Positions 1-5,896 of a stretch of 8,613 nt of DNA are shown here, piece after piece. Each line of letters opens with the position of its first letter. The first letter of the stretch is position 1. The DNA comes from Nocardioides sp. GTDB lineage: Bacteria > Actinomycetota > Actinomycetes > Propionibacteriales > Nocardioidaceae. The notes beneath the pieces were generated by a model. The model saw only the letters and a program-made list of their open reading frames with translations. It was not told the origin of the DNA and ran no database searches. The translations under genes and the position numbers were made by a program. Location of the stretch: assembly GCA_003519585.1 (NCBI GenBank), contig DOWL01000005.1, positions 687 to 9,299 on the forward strand, written 5' to 3'.

Positions 1-123
1 CATCGCGCCGGTGTCGAGGTAGCGCAGCCCGAGCCGGTCGGCGACCCCGCGCGACGTACTGGACTTGCCCGATCCGGAGGTGCCGTCGACCGCGACGACG
101 ATCCCCTGGGGCCTGCTGCTCAC
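1..123 (-). CDS. cmk: Cytidylate kinase, N-terminal 41 residues (partial)
   Basis: This enzyme phosphorylates CMP and dCMP to the diphosphates with ATP in the cytosol, for nucleotide salvage and nucleic acid precursor supply. Only the first 41 residues are present; the rest runs off the left edge. The visible part has the family's beginning: a hydrophobic strand IVVAVDG, the P-loop GTSGSGKSST (residues 14-23, Lys20 as the phosphate-binding lysine), then the helix and the RYLDTGAM segment (residues 34-41) that starts the CMP-binding region. The GTG at 123-121 is chosen because it places the P-loop about 14 residues from the start, as is usual. A GGGTGG sequence lies 6 nt upstream (135-130) and may serve as ribosome binding site. 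It lies downstream of tyrA in the same direction, and the spacer between them is largely an inverted-repeat element. In many actinobacteria der follows cmk; here that would be outside the window. Confidence 0.95.
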   Translation of the reverse strand, partial: MSSRPQGIVVAVDGTSGSGKSSTSRGVADRLGLRYLDTGAM

Positions 124-135
124 AACCGACCACCC

Positions 136-299
136 TAGTGCCCCGCACGAACGGAGTCGTATCGCTGGCGTGCTCAGGGTGCGTGCAGGGCAAGGCGCCG
201 GAGCGATGTTGCTGTAGGCCCATCTACGAGCGACGGCAACGCCGCCATGTGCGCGCCATGGGTGCGCGAGCGAAGCGAGCCCGTTCGTGCGGGGCACTA
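136..299. repeat. 164-bp element bounded by 19-bp perfect inverted repeat
   Basis: The arm tagtgccccgcacgaacgg (136-154) is the exact reverse complement of 281-299. The 126 bp between the arms can form further Watson-Crick stems: 161-170 with 196-207 (10 pairs, 2-nt bulge), 208-212 with 236-240 continuing as 214-217 with 224-227, and a short one, 252-256 with 264-268. Together they give a closed multi-branch figure. The right end contributes the TAG stop codon of tyrA (297-299), and the left end stops 12 nt before the cmk start codon. It fills nearly all of the tyrA-cmk spacer. It may be a miniature inverted-repeat or REP-type element, or a structured untranslated RNA in the tyrA-cmk transcript. 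No clear target-site duplication flanks it and no transposase is present. The repeat is a direct observation; its class is inference. Confidence 0.75.
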
Positions 300-1370
300 T
301 CGGTGGGTCACCCATCCCTTGGATTCCAGCGAGGCCAGGAGTTGTTCGCCCCGGCCCTCCTCCACGGTCAGCTCCAACAGGCCGACGGGTCGCCCTGGGT
401 CGTGGTCCATGTGCACGTCCTCGATGTTGACCCCGCTGGCACCGGCGTCGGCGAAGACCCGGGCCAGCTCGCCGGGATGGTCGGGCAGCGCGACGAAGAT
501 CGACTCGGTGACCCGCGTCGGACCGCCGTGCTTGCCGGGGATGGCGCGCGTGCCGGCCACACCCTCGGCCAGCAGGCCCTCGAGCGCCGGCCGGTCGACC
601 GCTTCGACAGCCTCGATCACGGCGTCGAGCCGGTCCCGCACCTCGGTGAGGAGGTCGAGCACCGCACCGGAGTTGGCGGTGACGATCTGGCCGTACAGCG
701 CCGGGTCGCCGGCGGCGACCCGGGTGACGTCGCGGACGCCCTGACCGGAGAGTGCGAGGTGCTCCGTCGGCGCGTCGGCGAGCCGCCCTGCGGCGAGCGC
801 GGCGAGCAGGTGCGGGACATGCGAGGTGCGGGCCACGGCGCGGTCGTGCTCGACCGGGCTGAGCTCGATGGGTACGGCGCCGCACACGGTGGCCAGCGCC
901 GCGACCAGCGCGGCCGCGTCGGCGTCCGAGGCCTGGTGCGGCGTGACCGCCCACGGTCGGCCGTCGAACAGCACACCGCTCGCGGCCAGCGGGCCGGAAC
1001 GCTCGCTGCCGGCCATCGGGTGGCTGCCGACGTACCGCGCCACACGCGGGTGGCCGCGGACGGCGGCCAGCGGGGCGGACTTCACGCTGCCGACATCGGT
1101 GACCACCGCGTCGGACGCCGAGAGCGCCCGGTCGATCACCTCGCCGAGGTGGTCGGGCGGCACCGCCACCACGACCAGTTGCGGCCGATCCTCGGGCTGC
1201 CGGGGCCGCCCCGCGCCGAGACCCACCGCCGTGCGAACGTGCTCGGGGTTGGCGTCGCTCAGCAGGACTCCGATCCCGGCACGACGCAGGGCCAGGCCGA
1301 TCGAGGTGCCGAGGAGGCCGGTGCCGATCACCTCGACCGGGCCGCTCAGCCCCGCCTGTTGCTCAGCCAT
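297..1370 (-). CDS. tyrA: Prephenate dehydrogenase with C-terminal ACT domain
   Basis: It oxidatively decarboxylates prephenate to 4-hydroxyphenylpyruvate with a nicotinamide cofactor, the committed step to tyrosine. The 357-residue protein opens with a Rossmann fold carrying GTGLLGTSIG (residues 16-25). TDVGSVKS (91-98) and SHPMAGSE (116-123) follow; in the family the His and Glu of this motif lie in the active site. HDRAVARTSHVPH (175-187) holds two further conserved histidines. An all-helical dimerisation region comes next, then an ACT domain from about residue 289 (IFVALPDHPGELARVF, then GVNIEDVHM), which usually binds an aromatic amino acid for feedback control. The ATG at 1370-1368 lies inside the end of aroH (8-nt overlap), suggesting translational coupling. 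The TAG stop is part of the inverted-repeat element that follows, so the last residues could have been altered by its arrival. There is no chorismate mutase domain, as expected with a separate aroH. Confidence 0.96.
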   Translation of the reverse strand: MAEQQAGLSGPVEVIGTGLLGTSIGLALRRAGIGVLLSDANPEHVRTAVGLGAGRPRQPEDRPQLVVVAVPPDHLGEVIDRALSASDAVVTDVGSVKSAPLAAVRGHPRVARYVGSHPMAGSERSGPLAASGVLFDGRPWAVTPHQASDADAAALVAALATVCGAVPIELSPVEHDRAVARTSHVPHLLAALAAGRLADAPTEHLALSGQGVRDVTRVAAGDPALYGQIVTANSGAVLDLLTEVRDRLDAVIEAVEAVDRPALEGLLAEGVAGTRAIPGKHGGPTRVTESIFVALPDHPGELARVFADAGASGVNIEDVHMDHDPGRPVGLLELTVEEGRGEQLLASLESKGWVTHR

Positions 1371-1782
1371 CTGACGCGTCGGGCTCGTCGGGCTCGTCGG
1401 GCGTGGCCCGTACCCGGGTCAGGTCGCGGCGCAGCGCCGCGGCCCCGTGCAGGTAGACGTGGGTGATGTCGGCGCGCGGCAGGTCGGTCTCGACGTGGGC
1501 CAACATCCGCACGACCCTCGGCATCGACGACGCGATCTCGAGCTCGCGCGCGCACAGCAACGGCACCTCGCCGAAGCCGAGCTGGCGCGCGGCGTACGCC
1601 GGGAACTCCGAGACGAGGTCGGAGGTCGCGGTGAAGATCACCGAGATGAAATCGTCGACCACCAGGCCATTGGCCTCCATCGCGTCGAGCACCATCTCCG
1701 CGACCCGCTCGAGCATGTGGTCGCGATCGTCCGCATCGAGCTGGGTCGCGCCCCGTACCGCCCTCACCGCCACGAGCGTCAA
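1363..1782 (-). CDS. aroH: Chorismate mutase, AroH type
   Basis: It rearranges chorismate to prephenate, feeding TyrA encoded immediately downstream. The 139-residue protein matches the trimeric Bacillus subtilis AroH fold, not the helical AroQ type. Counterparts of the known catalytic residues are all present: Arg10 in AVRGAT, Arg66 in AARQL, Cys77-Ala-Arg-Glu80, Arg92 in VVRML, Tyr110 in HVYL and Arg118 in LRRDL. The start is uncertain. TTG at 1782 has GAGGT at 1795-1791 with an 8-nt gap. GTG at 1773 gives MAVRAVRG, which looks like many homologues but has the same Shine-Dalgarno 17 nt away; GTG at 1767 is also possible. I chose TTG for the spacing. The reading frame stays open far upstream over the divergent gene, but that extension has no family resemblance. 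The C-terminus ends in an acidic Asp-Glu-Pro repeat tail not seen in the B. subtilis enzyme. Confidence 0.95.
   Translation of the reverse strand: MTLVAVRAVRGATQLDADDRDHMLERVAEMVLDAMEANGLVVDDFISVIFTATSDLVSEFPAYAARQLGFGEVPLLCARELEIASSMPRVVRMLAHVETDLPRADITHVYLHGAAALRRDLTRVRATPDEPDEPDASDG
1381..1402. repeat. 9-nt tandem repeat coding the AroH acidic tail
   Basis: The unit gggctcgtc occurs twice in tandem (1381-1389, 1390-1398) followed by a partial copy gggc. Read on the minus strand it encodes the DEPDEPD stretch near the AroH C-terminus, a likely slippage-prone, disordered tail. Confidence 0.6.
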
Positions 1783-1863
1783 GGGTAATGACCTCGCGGC
1801 CGGCGCCCGTCCGCGGTCACCGATCGGACGCTCGTCGGACGCCCCCCGCCCAAGATCCCGACC
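1783..1863. promoter_or_regulatory. Divergent intergenic region, aroH / exported protein
   Basis: These 81 bp separate the divergent starts of aroH (minus) and the exported protein gene (plus), so promoters for both probably lie here or within the adjoining 5' ends. No convincing -10/-35 pair is visible. A CGGACG direct repeat (1825-1830 and 1836-1841) and a cgatcg palindrome (1821-1826) are the only local patterns. No Shine-Dalgarno stands before the plus-strand ATG at 1864, so that mRNA may be leaderless or weakly translated. Confidence 0.35.
1791..1795 (-). promoter_or_regulatory. Ribosome binding site deciding the aroH start
   Basis: GAGGT on the minus strand lies 8 nt before the TTG at 1782. 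It is the only good Shine-Dalgarno match ahead of aroH and is the argument for the TTG over the GTG codons at 1773 and 1767. Confidence 0.45.
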
Positions 1864-3837
1864 ATGACGATGACGACGACTCTCAGGAGGCGGGCCGCCC
1901 GTGGGGCGGCCCTGCTCGCGGCCGCGGCGCTGGCCGGCGCCGGGCTGGAGCTGGTGCTCCCGGCGCCAGCAGCCCATGCGACGGACTGGGTCCTGTTCGG
2001 CACCCTGCCCAGCGGCTCCACCGCGGTGGCGGTCAACTCCTCCGGGACCGTGGTGGGCACGCGGAGCGGGATGCCGTTCCGGTGGACCTCCGACGCAATG
2101 GTGCCCCTCGGAGGCAGTGGAGGTGCCGGCTGCATGTCGGTCACGGTGACGGGGATCAGCGACGTGGGCGTCGCCCTGGGCCACGAGGCCTGTGGCACCT
2201 ATCCCAACCACCAGTGGCGACTCCTAGCGTGGGGGCCCTCTAGCACGGTGGCCAGTGCACCCTTAGCGGGCGACTACACCGTGGCGGCGGTCGCGCCGGA
2301 CGGCAGCTTCGTCGGCACCGATGGGGTGGGGACCAACAACGGCTCCCCCGCCAGCGTCATGGACAACAAGGTGATCACGGGTCGCGCCGACCTCACCGCA
2401 GGTGGCACGGTCATCGTCGGAGCGACTCACGCGGGCAACGGGTCGGGCATCGACATCTCTCCCGACGGCACGATCCTGTGGGGCCAGGTCGTCTCGGCCG
2501 ACTACTTCGTCCCGCTGAGCTACTTCCGTGATGGAGGTCCGGCCGGGCCGAAGTTCCAGCGCGCGACCGAAACCTACGAACAGGTCTTCGGCCTGCTCCC
2601 CGACGAGCGGGTGCTGGCCCGCCAAGCGGTCCGGTCGTCGACCAGCGGCGACCCCGCCACCGACTACTCCTCCCAGGAGCTGATCGCCTTCGACGGCAAC
2701 TCCCCCACGACGGTCAACAGGGCCGGCGGCGGGCTGAGCGCAGTGATCAATCAACGCTTCGTGCCCGGCGGCAACGACAAACTGCTGTACGGCGTCGCCA
2801 CCGGCAGCAGCGTGCCGCCCGGGCAGGACGTCATCGTCAGCTGGGCGTCCCCGTCGGCGCCTCCCCAGGCGCTGCCGATCTATCACAACACCAGCGAAAG
2901 TGTCCGGCCCGTGGCGGCATCGGACGACGGCGCCTGGTTGGTGCTCTCGAACGGCGAGGTCTGGCGCGACCTGGACAACCGGGTCGCAGCCGGAAAGACG
3001 CAGTGCGTGCAGCTCGGCGGCTCCAAGACCTGCGTCGTCCGCGCCCAGGCCTCGGCCCGGCTCAAGGCGCTGGCCAACCAGGAAGCGGCTCGCTACAACC
3101 AGCAGGCGGTCATCGCCGAGCGGGTCCTGGAGGAGCTCGCGGTCATCGATGGTGGCAAGAAGCACAACGGAAAGCTCGACCCGCAGGTCGAGGCCGCCAT
3201 GGCCCAGGTGCTGGTCCGGCTCGAACATGCCCGCGAGGCGGCGGCGTACTGGGGCACGGTCGCCCAGGATCCGCCGGACCGGCACTGGCGTACGACGGCC
3301 TCGATGCCGAAGGTGGACGCCTCGAAGGTTCCGGGCCGGGGTGCCCAGCGGGCCTACCTAACCGCCCAACTGCGCGCCGTCGCCGCTATGTCGTGCGCCA
3401 CCGATGCGATCAACCGCGGCGCGACCGCGTTGGACAAGAAGAAGCCGAAGATCGCGATCGCGCAGTACCGCGCCGGCGCGAAGTGCGCCCGGAAGGCCGC
3501 CTCCTACACCAAGCAGGCCGCGCACAAGGCCGGCAAGGCGGCCCGGATCTCGAGCAAGCTGAGCAAACGGCTGGACAAGGTGGAGCTGGAGCGGGCCAAG
3601 GGGTCCAAGATCCGGCACCGCATCGACCGGGCGGTCGACGTGCTCGCCGCGTCCATCTCGATGAGCAGGGCCGAGCGCAAGTCCCTCAAGGCCGCGCTGC
3701 GGCCCGGCTCGGACGTGCTTCCCGTGGTGCCCGATCTGGCCGCACTCCTGGACACGACTCGCACCGACGCGGCCCAACTGAAGCAGGCCGCCGTGATCAT
3801 GAAGCAGGCGGTGACCAAGAAGAAGAAGGGCAAGTGA
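1864..3837 (+). CDS. Exported protein: propeller-like repeats, Lys-rich C-terminus
   Basis: I do not recognise a named family. The 657-residue protein begins with a Sec-type signal peptide: LRRRAARG, a hydrophobic Ala/Leu core (about 15-31), then APAAHA with probable cleavage after Ala39. Residues 40 to about 370 are rich in Gly, Ser, Thr and Val with recurring short motifs: AVAVNSSGTVVGT (54-66), GISDVGVALGH (97-107), AAVAPDGSFVGTDG (141-154), GIDISPDGTILWGQ (195-208) and VAASDDGAWLVLSNGEVW (350-367). These resemble HAF-type or beta-propeller repeat units. From about residue 392 the chain becomes helical (Ala, Gln, Glu, Arg), and residues 521-657 hold 23 lysines, ending KKKKGK. The mature part has six cysteines in three close pairs (90/110, 381/390, 511/541), suggesting disulfides outside the cell. 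There is no transmembrane anchor or sorting signal; the basic tail could bind anionic cell-wall polymers or nucleic acid. The start is the ATG at 1864 (another at 1870). It ends 15 nt from the convergent VOC gene. Confidence 0.85.
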   Translation: MTMTTTLRRRAARGAALLAAAALAGAGLELVLPAPAAHATDWVLFGTLPSGSTAVAVNSSGTVVGTRSGMPFRWTSDAMVPLGGSGGAGCMSVTVTGISDVGVALGHEACGTYPNHQWRLLAWGPSSTVASAPLAGDYTVAAVAPDGSFVGTDGVGTNNGSPASVMDNKVITGRADLTAGGTVIVGATHAGNGSGIDISPDGTILWGQVVSADYFVPLSYFRDGGPAGPKFQRATETYEQVFGLLPDERVLARQAVRSSTSGDPATDYSSQELIAFDGNSPTTVNRAGGGLSAVINQRFVPGGNDKLLYGVATGSSVPPGQDVIVSWASPSAPPQALPIYHNTSESVRPVAASDDGAWLVLSNGEVWRDLDNRVAAGKTQCVQLGGSKTCVVRAQASARLKALANQEAARYNQQAVIAERVLEELAVIDGGKKHNGKLDPQVEAAMAQVLVRLEHAREAAAYWGTVAQDPPDRHWRTTASMPKVDASKVPGRGAQRAYLTAQLRAVAAMSCATDAINRGATALDKKKPKIAIAQYRAGAKCARKAASYTKQAAHKAGKAARISSKLSKRLDKVELERAKGSKIRHRIDRAVDVLAASISMSRAERKSLKAALRPGSDVLPVVPDLAALLDTTRTDAAQLKQAAVIMKQAVTKKKKGK

Positions 3838-3852
3838 CGCGGGGGTCCGGGC

Positions 3853-4242
3853 TCAAGACGGCTGATAGCTCCCGAAGGACCAGTGGTTGCCCTCGGGATC
3901 GGCCACCGAGCCACCGCGGCCGCCGTAGTCCTGGTCGACCATCTCGCGCTCAACGGTCGCACCCGCCTCGACCGCGCGGTTGAAGACGGCATCGGGGTCG
4001 TCGGTGACAAGGTACGCCGCGGAGCGGCCCACGTTGTCGACGGCCCCGTCGGGTCGCTGCGATCCGAACATGATCCCGCCGCCGCCGGGCCACAGCCACT
4101 CGGCATGGACGACGACAGTGGGGTCGGACTCGTCGCGATAGGTCGCGTGCTCGGTGAAGCCGACAGCCGTCAGCCACGCGATCATCTTCTCGGCGTTCGC
4201 GAACGACATGGTGTGCCAGAGCTTGGTGTCAGCAGCAGTCAT
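3853..4242 (-). CDS. VOC superfamily (glyoxalase / bleomycin-resistance fold) protein
   Basis: A 129-residue cytosolic protein of the vicinal oxygen chelate superfamily, which includes glyoxalase I, extradiol dioxygenases and antibiotic-binding proteins. Two babab-type halves are visible: residues 8 to about 60 (LWHTMSFANAEKMIAWL, then TVVVHAEWLWPGGGGIMFG) and about 73-129 (SAAYLVTDDPDAVFNRAVEAG, then DYGGRGGSVADPEGNHWSFG). The DPEGNHWSFG ending is typical of the family. His47 and a residue near the C-terminal Glu/His could take part in metal binding, but the ligand set is not clear, so a substrate-sequestering role is as likely as catalysis. The ATG at 4242-4240 gives a normal-length protein; the frame stays open upstream over the regulator gene, but that part is unrelated. 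It starts 4 nt after the AraC-type gene ends, so the two are almost certainly co-transcribed. Substrate unknown. Confidence 0.88.
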   Translation of the reverse strand: MTAADTKLWHTMSFANAEKMIAWLTAVGFTEHATYRDESDPTVVVHAEWLWPGGGGIMFGSQRPDGAVDNVGRSAAYLVTDDPDAVFNRAVEAGATVEREMVDQDYGGRGGSVADPEGNHWSFGSYQPS

Positions 4243-4246
4243 GTGG

Positions 4247-5047
4247 TCAGCCTGTCGGATCGGCCGGCCCGTGGTCTTGGAGGAATGGGAACTCCTCGCG
4301 CAGCCAGGTGCTCGGGGGGCAGCCCGCCAGCTCCGACCACTCGCGCGCGAGGTGCGCCTGGTCGGCGTACCCGCACGCGATCGCCACCTCCGCCAACGGC
4401 CGATGGCCGAGCACTGCGCGGGAGGCCTCGAACCTGGCCACCCGCGCGTACTCCTTAGGTGCCAGCCCGGTCTCCTCCTTGACCAGGGTGCCGAGCCTTC
4501 GCCGACTGAACCCCACCTCACGGGCCACGGCGGCCACCCGCTCACCCCGGGTCAGGCCGGCGAGCGCCCGACCCACCTCGGCCCGCGGGCGCGCCTCGCC
4601 ATGGCGGGCCAGTGCCCGGATCAGGGCACCGGCCACCAGCGTCGGTCCGTCCTCGAGCTCCGCGTCGTGCAGCCGCTCCGGGAGTGCGGCCAGTTCCGGC
4701 GCGACTGGGTCGACCTCGTCCAGCTCAAGCAGCGCACCGGCGAGCTCGGCCGCGGGTACGCCGAGCAGTGCCCGCGCTCCGGCTGTGGTGAGCCCCAGCT
4801 GGACACCGCGTTGGGTGCCGTCGTGGTGGATCTCCGCCGGTCCCGCGTGCAGCCCGGAGACGGTCGACCAGCGCTTGGCCCGGTCGCGCTCCCCCGCCCA
4901 GCTCACGTCGAGCGGCTCGCCCACCGGAAAGACCATAGTCAGTGTCGTCGTCGGCAGCCCTCGATGCACGCCAGGCGCCCCCAGGTCACTGTCGTAGGCC
5001 ACCAGCGAGGTGACGTACGGCGCCAGGACGGTGGGCACGGCGGCCAT
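4247..5047 (-). CDS. AraC-family transcriptional regulator
   Basis: A 266-residue DNA-binding regulator. The N-terminal part (about 1-150) is a putative effector-sensing domain with PTTTLTMVF and a segment GVQLGLTTAGARALLGVPAAEL (about 81-102) often seen in AraC-type proteins with a cupin-like sensor; its ligand cannot be told. The C-terminal double helix-turn-helix is clear: first HTH around 169-190 (ERVAAVAREVGFSRRRLGTL), linker helix PKEYARVARFEASRAVL (197-213), second HTH PLAEVAIACGYADQAHLARE (217-236), followed by the family's F/W-rich ending PSTWLREEFPF. The ATG at 5047 has AAGG (5058-5055) 7 nt upstream. It heads a two-gene unit with the VOC protein, which it probably controls along with itself. 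The 65-bp palindrome 27 nt upstream of its start codon could be an operator or the terminator of the preceding rluB operon. Confidence 0.92.
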   Translation of the reverse strand: MAAVPTVLAPYVTSLVAYDSDLGAPGVHRGLPTTTLTMVFPVGEPLDVSWAGERDRAKRWSTVSGLHAGPAEIHHDGTQRGVQLGLTTAGARALLGVPAAELAGALLELDEVDPVAPELAALPERLHDAELEDGPTLVAGALIRALARHGEARPRAEVGRALAGLTRGERVAAVAREVGFSRRRLGTLVKEETGLAPKEYARVARFEASRAVLGHRPLAEVAIACGYADQAHLAREWSELAGCPPSTWLREEFPFLQDHGPADPTG

Positions 5048-5054
5048 GGGTCGA

Positions 5055-5058
5055 CCTT
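5055..5058 (-). promoter_or_regulatory. Ribosome binding site of the AraC-type gene
   Basis: AAGG on the minus strand stands 7 nt before the ATG at 5047 and supports that start. Confidence 0.5.
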
Positions 5059-5073
5059 ACCGATATGTCGTTC

Positions 5074-5138
5074 GGGTAGTCCGTGACGTTTGGACCCTCT
5101 TGAACGTTCCAACACCACACAAACGTCACGGACTACCC
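5074..5138. repeat. 65-bp nested palindrome between rluB and the AraC-type gene
   Basis: The arm gggtagtccgtgacgtttg (5074-5092) is the exact reverse complement of 5120-5138, a perfect 19-bp inverted repeat with a 27-nt spacer. At the centre of the spacer lies a perfect 8-bp palindrome, gaacgttc (5102-5109). TTGGA (5090-5094) can instead pair with TCCAA (5108-5112), which competes with the three innermost pairs of the outer stem. It begins 11 nt after the rluB stop codon and ends 26 nt before the AraC-type start codon (both read on the minus strand). Candidate roles are an intrinsic terminator for the parA-rluB operon (strong stem, no U-tract, as is common in actinobacteria), an operator, or a dispersed REP-like repeat. 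The sequence alone does not decide. Confidence 0.75.
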
Positions 5139-5149
5139 CGACGAGCGAC

Positions 5150-5896
5150 CTACAGCTGGGTGGTGTCGAGCAGCTCGCCGAGCTCGTCGTTGGTGAGGTC
5201 GCGGAGGGCGGCGGACTGGAGTTGACCAAGAGCGACCGGTCCGATGCGGGTGCGGGTCAGCTTGGTCACCGGGTGGCCGACGTGGTCGAGGAGCCGTCGG
5301 ACAATGCGGTTGCGGCCCTCGTGGATCATCAGTTCGACGATGGTCTTCCCGCTGCCCCGCTGCACGATGCGCACCGCGGACACCGTGACCGGACCGTCCT
5401 CGAGCGTCACTCCCTCGCGCAGCTGGGCCAGCACCGCTTTGGAGACGTCGCCGGCGACCTCGGCGACGTAGGTCTTGTCCACTTCGTACGACGGGTGCGC
5501 GAGCCGCTGGGCGAAGTCGCCGTCGTTGGTGAGGATGATCAGGCCAGAGGTGTCGGTGTCGAGCCGGCCCACGTGGAAGAGCCGTTCGGGCCGGTCAGCG
5601 ACGAGGTCGCTCAGGGTGCGCCGACCCTGCGGGTCGGACATCGTGGAGACCACACCGCGCGGCTTGTTGAGCGCGAGGTAGACGTGGGCCGAGGCCGGCG
5701 GCAGCCGGCGGCCCTCCACCCTGATCACCGCCGTCCGCGGATCGACCTTGGTGCCGAGCCGGGTGACCACCTCGCCGTCCACCTCGACCAGGCCGGCCAG
5801 CATCAGCTCCTCGCAGCGCCGTCGGGAGGCGACTCCGGACTGGGCGAGCAGCTTCTGGAGCCGGACCAGGTCATCGTCGTCGCCTGGATCGCTCAC
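5150..5896 (-). CDS. rluB: 23S rRNA pseudouridine synthase, RluB/RsuA family
   Basis: It isomerises a uridine to pseudouridine in rRNA; RluB of Escherichia coli acts at the peptidyl-transferase region of 23S rRNA. The 248-residue protein has an N-terminal S4 RNA-binding domain (about 10-62, VRLQKLLAQSGVASRRRCEE then GLVEVDGEVV). The catalytic domain begins HVYLALNKPRGVVST (71-85) and carries the signature GRLDTDTSGLIILTNDG (110-126), where Asp113 is the expected catalytic aspartate. The later motif IHEGRNRIVRRL (191-202) is also typical. The length is normal for the short actinobacterial form. The start is a GTG (5896-5894) that overlaps the scpB stop as GTGA. No good Shine-Dalgarno precedes it, so translation is probably coupled to scpB. 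It is the last gene of the parA-scpAB operon, followed by the 65-bp palindrome. RsuA or RluE are less likely given the neighbourhood. Confidence 0.93.
   Translation of the reverse strand: MSDPGDDDDLVRLQKLLAQSGVASRRRCEELMLAGLVEVDGEVVTRLGTKVDPRTAVIRVEGRRLPPASAHVYLALNKPRGVVSTMSDPQGRRTLSDLVADRPERLFHVGRLDTDTSGLIILTNDGDFAQRLAHPSYEVDKTYVAEVAGDVSKAVLAQLREGVTLEDGPVTVSAVRIVQRGSGKTIVELMIHEGRNRIVRRLLDHVGHPVTKLTRTRIGPVALGQLQSAALRDLTNDELGELLDTTQL

Noticed and set aside
261..280. GCGAGC repeats (gcgagcgaagcgagc) as a CRISPR or iteron
   Set aside because: Just two close copies of a 6-mer; no regular spacers and no array.
138..1466. Long plus-strand open frame opposite tyrA
   Set aside because: High GC leaves the antisense frames open. 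The translation is Arg/Gly/His-rich without family motifs, whereas the minus strand encodes an intact TyrA.
1754..1782. TTGACG at 1782-1777 as a -35 box on the minus strand
   Set aside because: A matching -10 about 17 nt further is lacking, and transcription would start inside the aroH coding region.
1783..2211. N-terminal extension of aroH over the divergent gene
   Set aside because: The frame is open but the extra residues are low-complexity and absent from the AroH family, and they would overlap the signal peptide gene completely.
2263..3285. 340-codon minus-strand open frame opposite the exported protein
   Set aside because: Arg/Gly/Val/Asp-rich with no recognisable motif; the plus frame has a signal peptide, spaced repeats and a coherent composition.
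3838..3881. Convergent terminator between the exported protein and VOC genes
   Set aside because: Only a 5-bp pairing (ggtcc at 3844-3848 with ggacc at 3877-3881) is visible, too weak to call.
4243..4545. N-terminal extension of the VOC gene into the AraC-type gene
   Set aside because: The added residues are Arg/Trp/Pro-rich shadow sequence; the ATG at 4242 gives a complete VOC-length protein.
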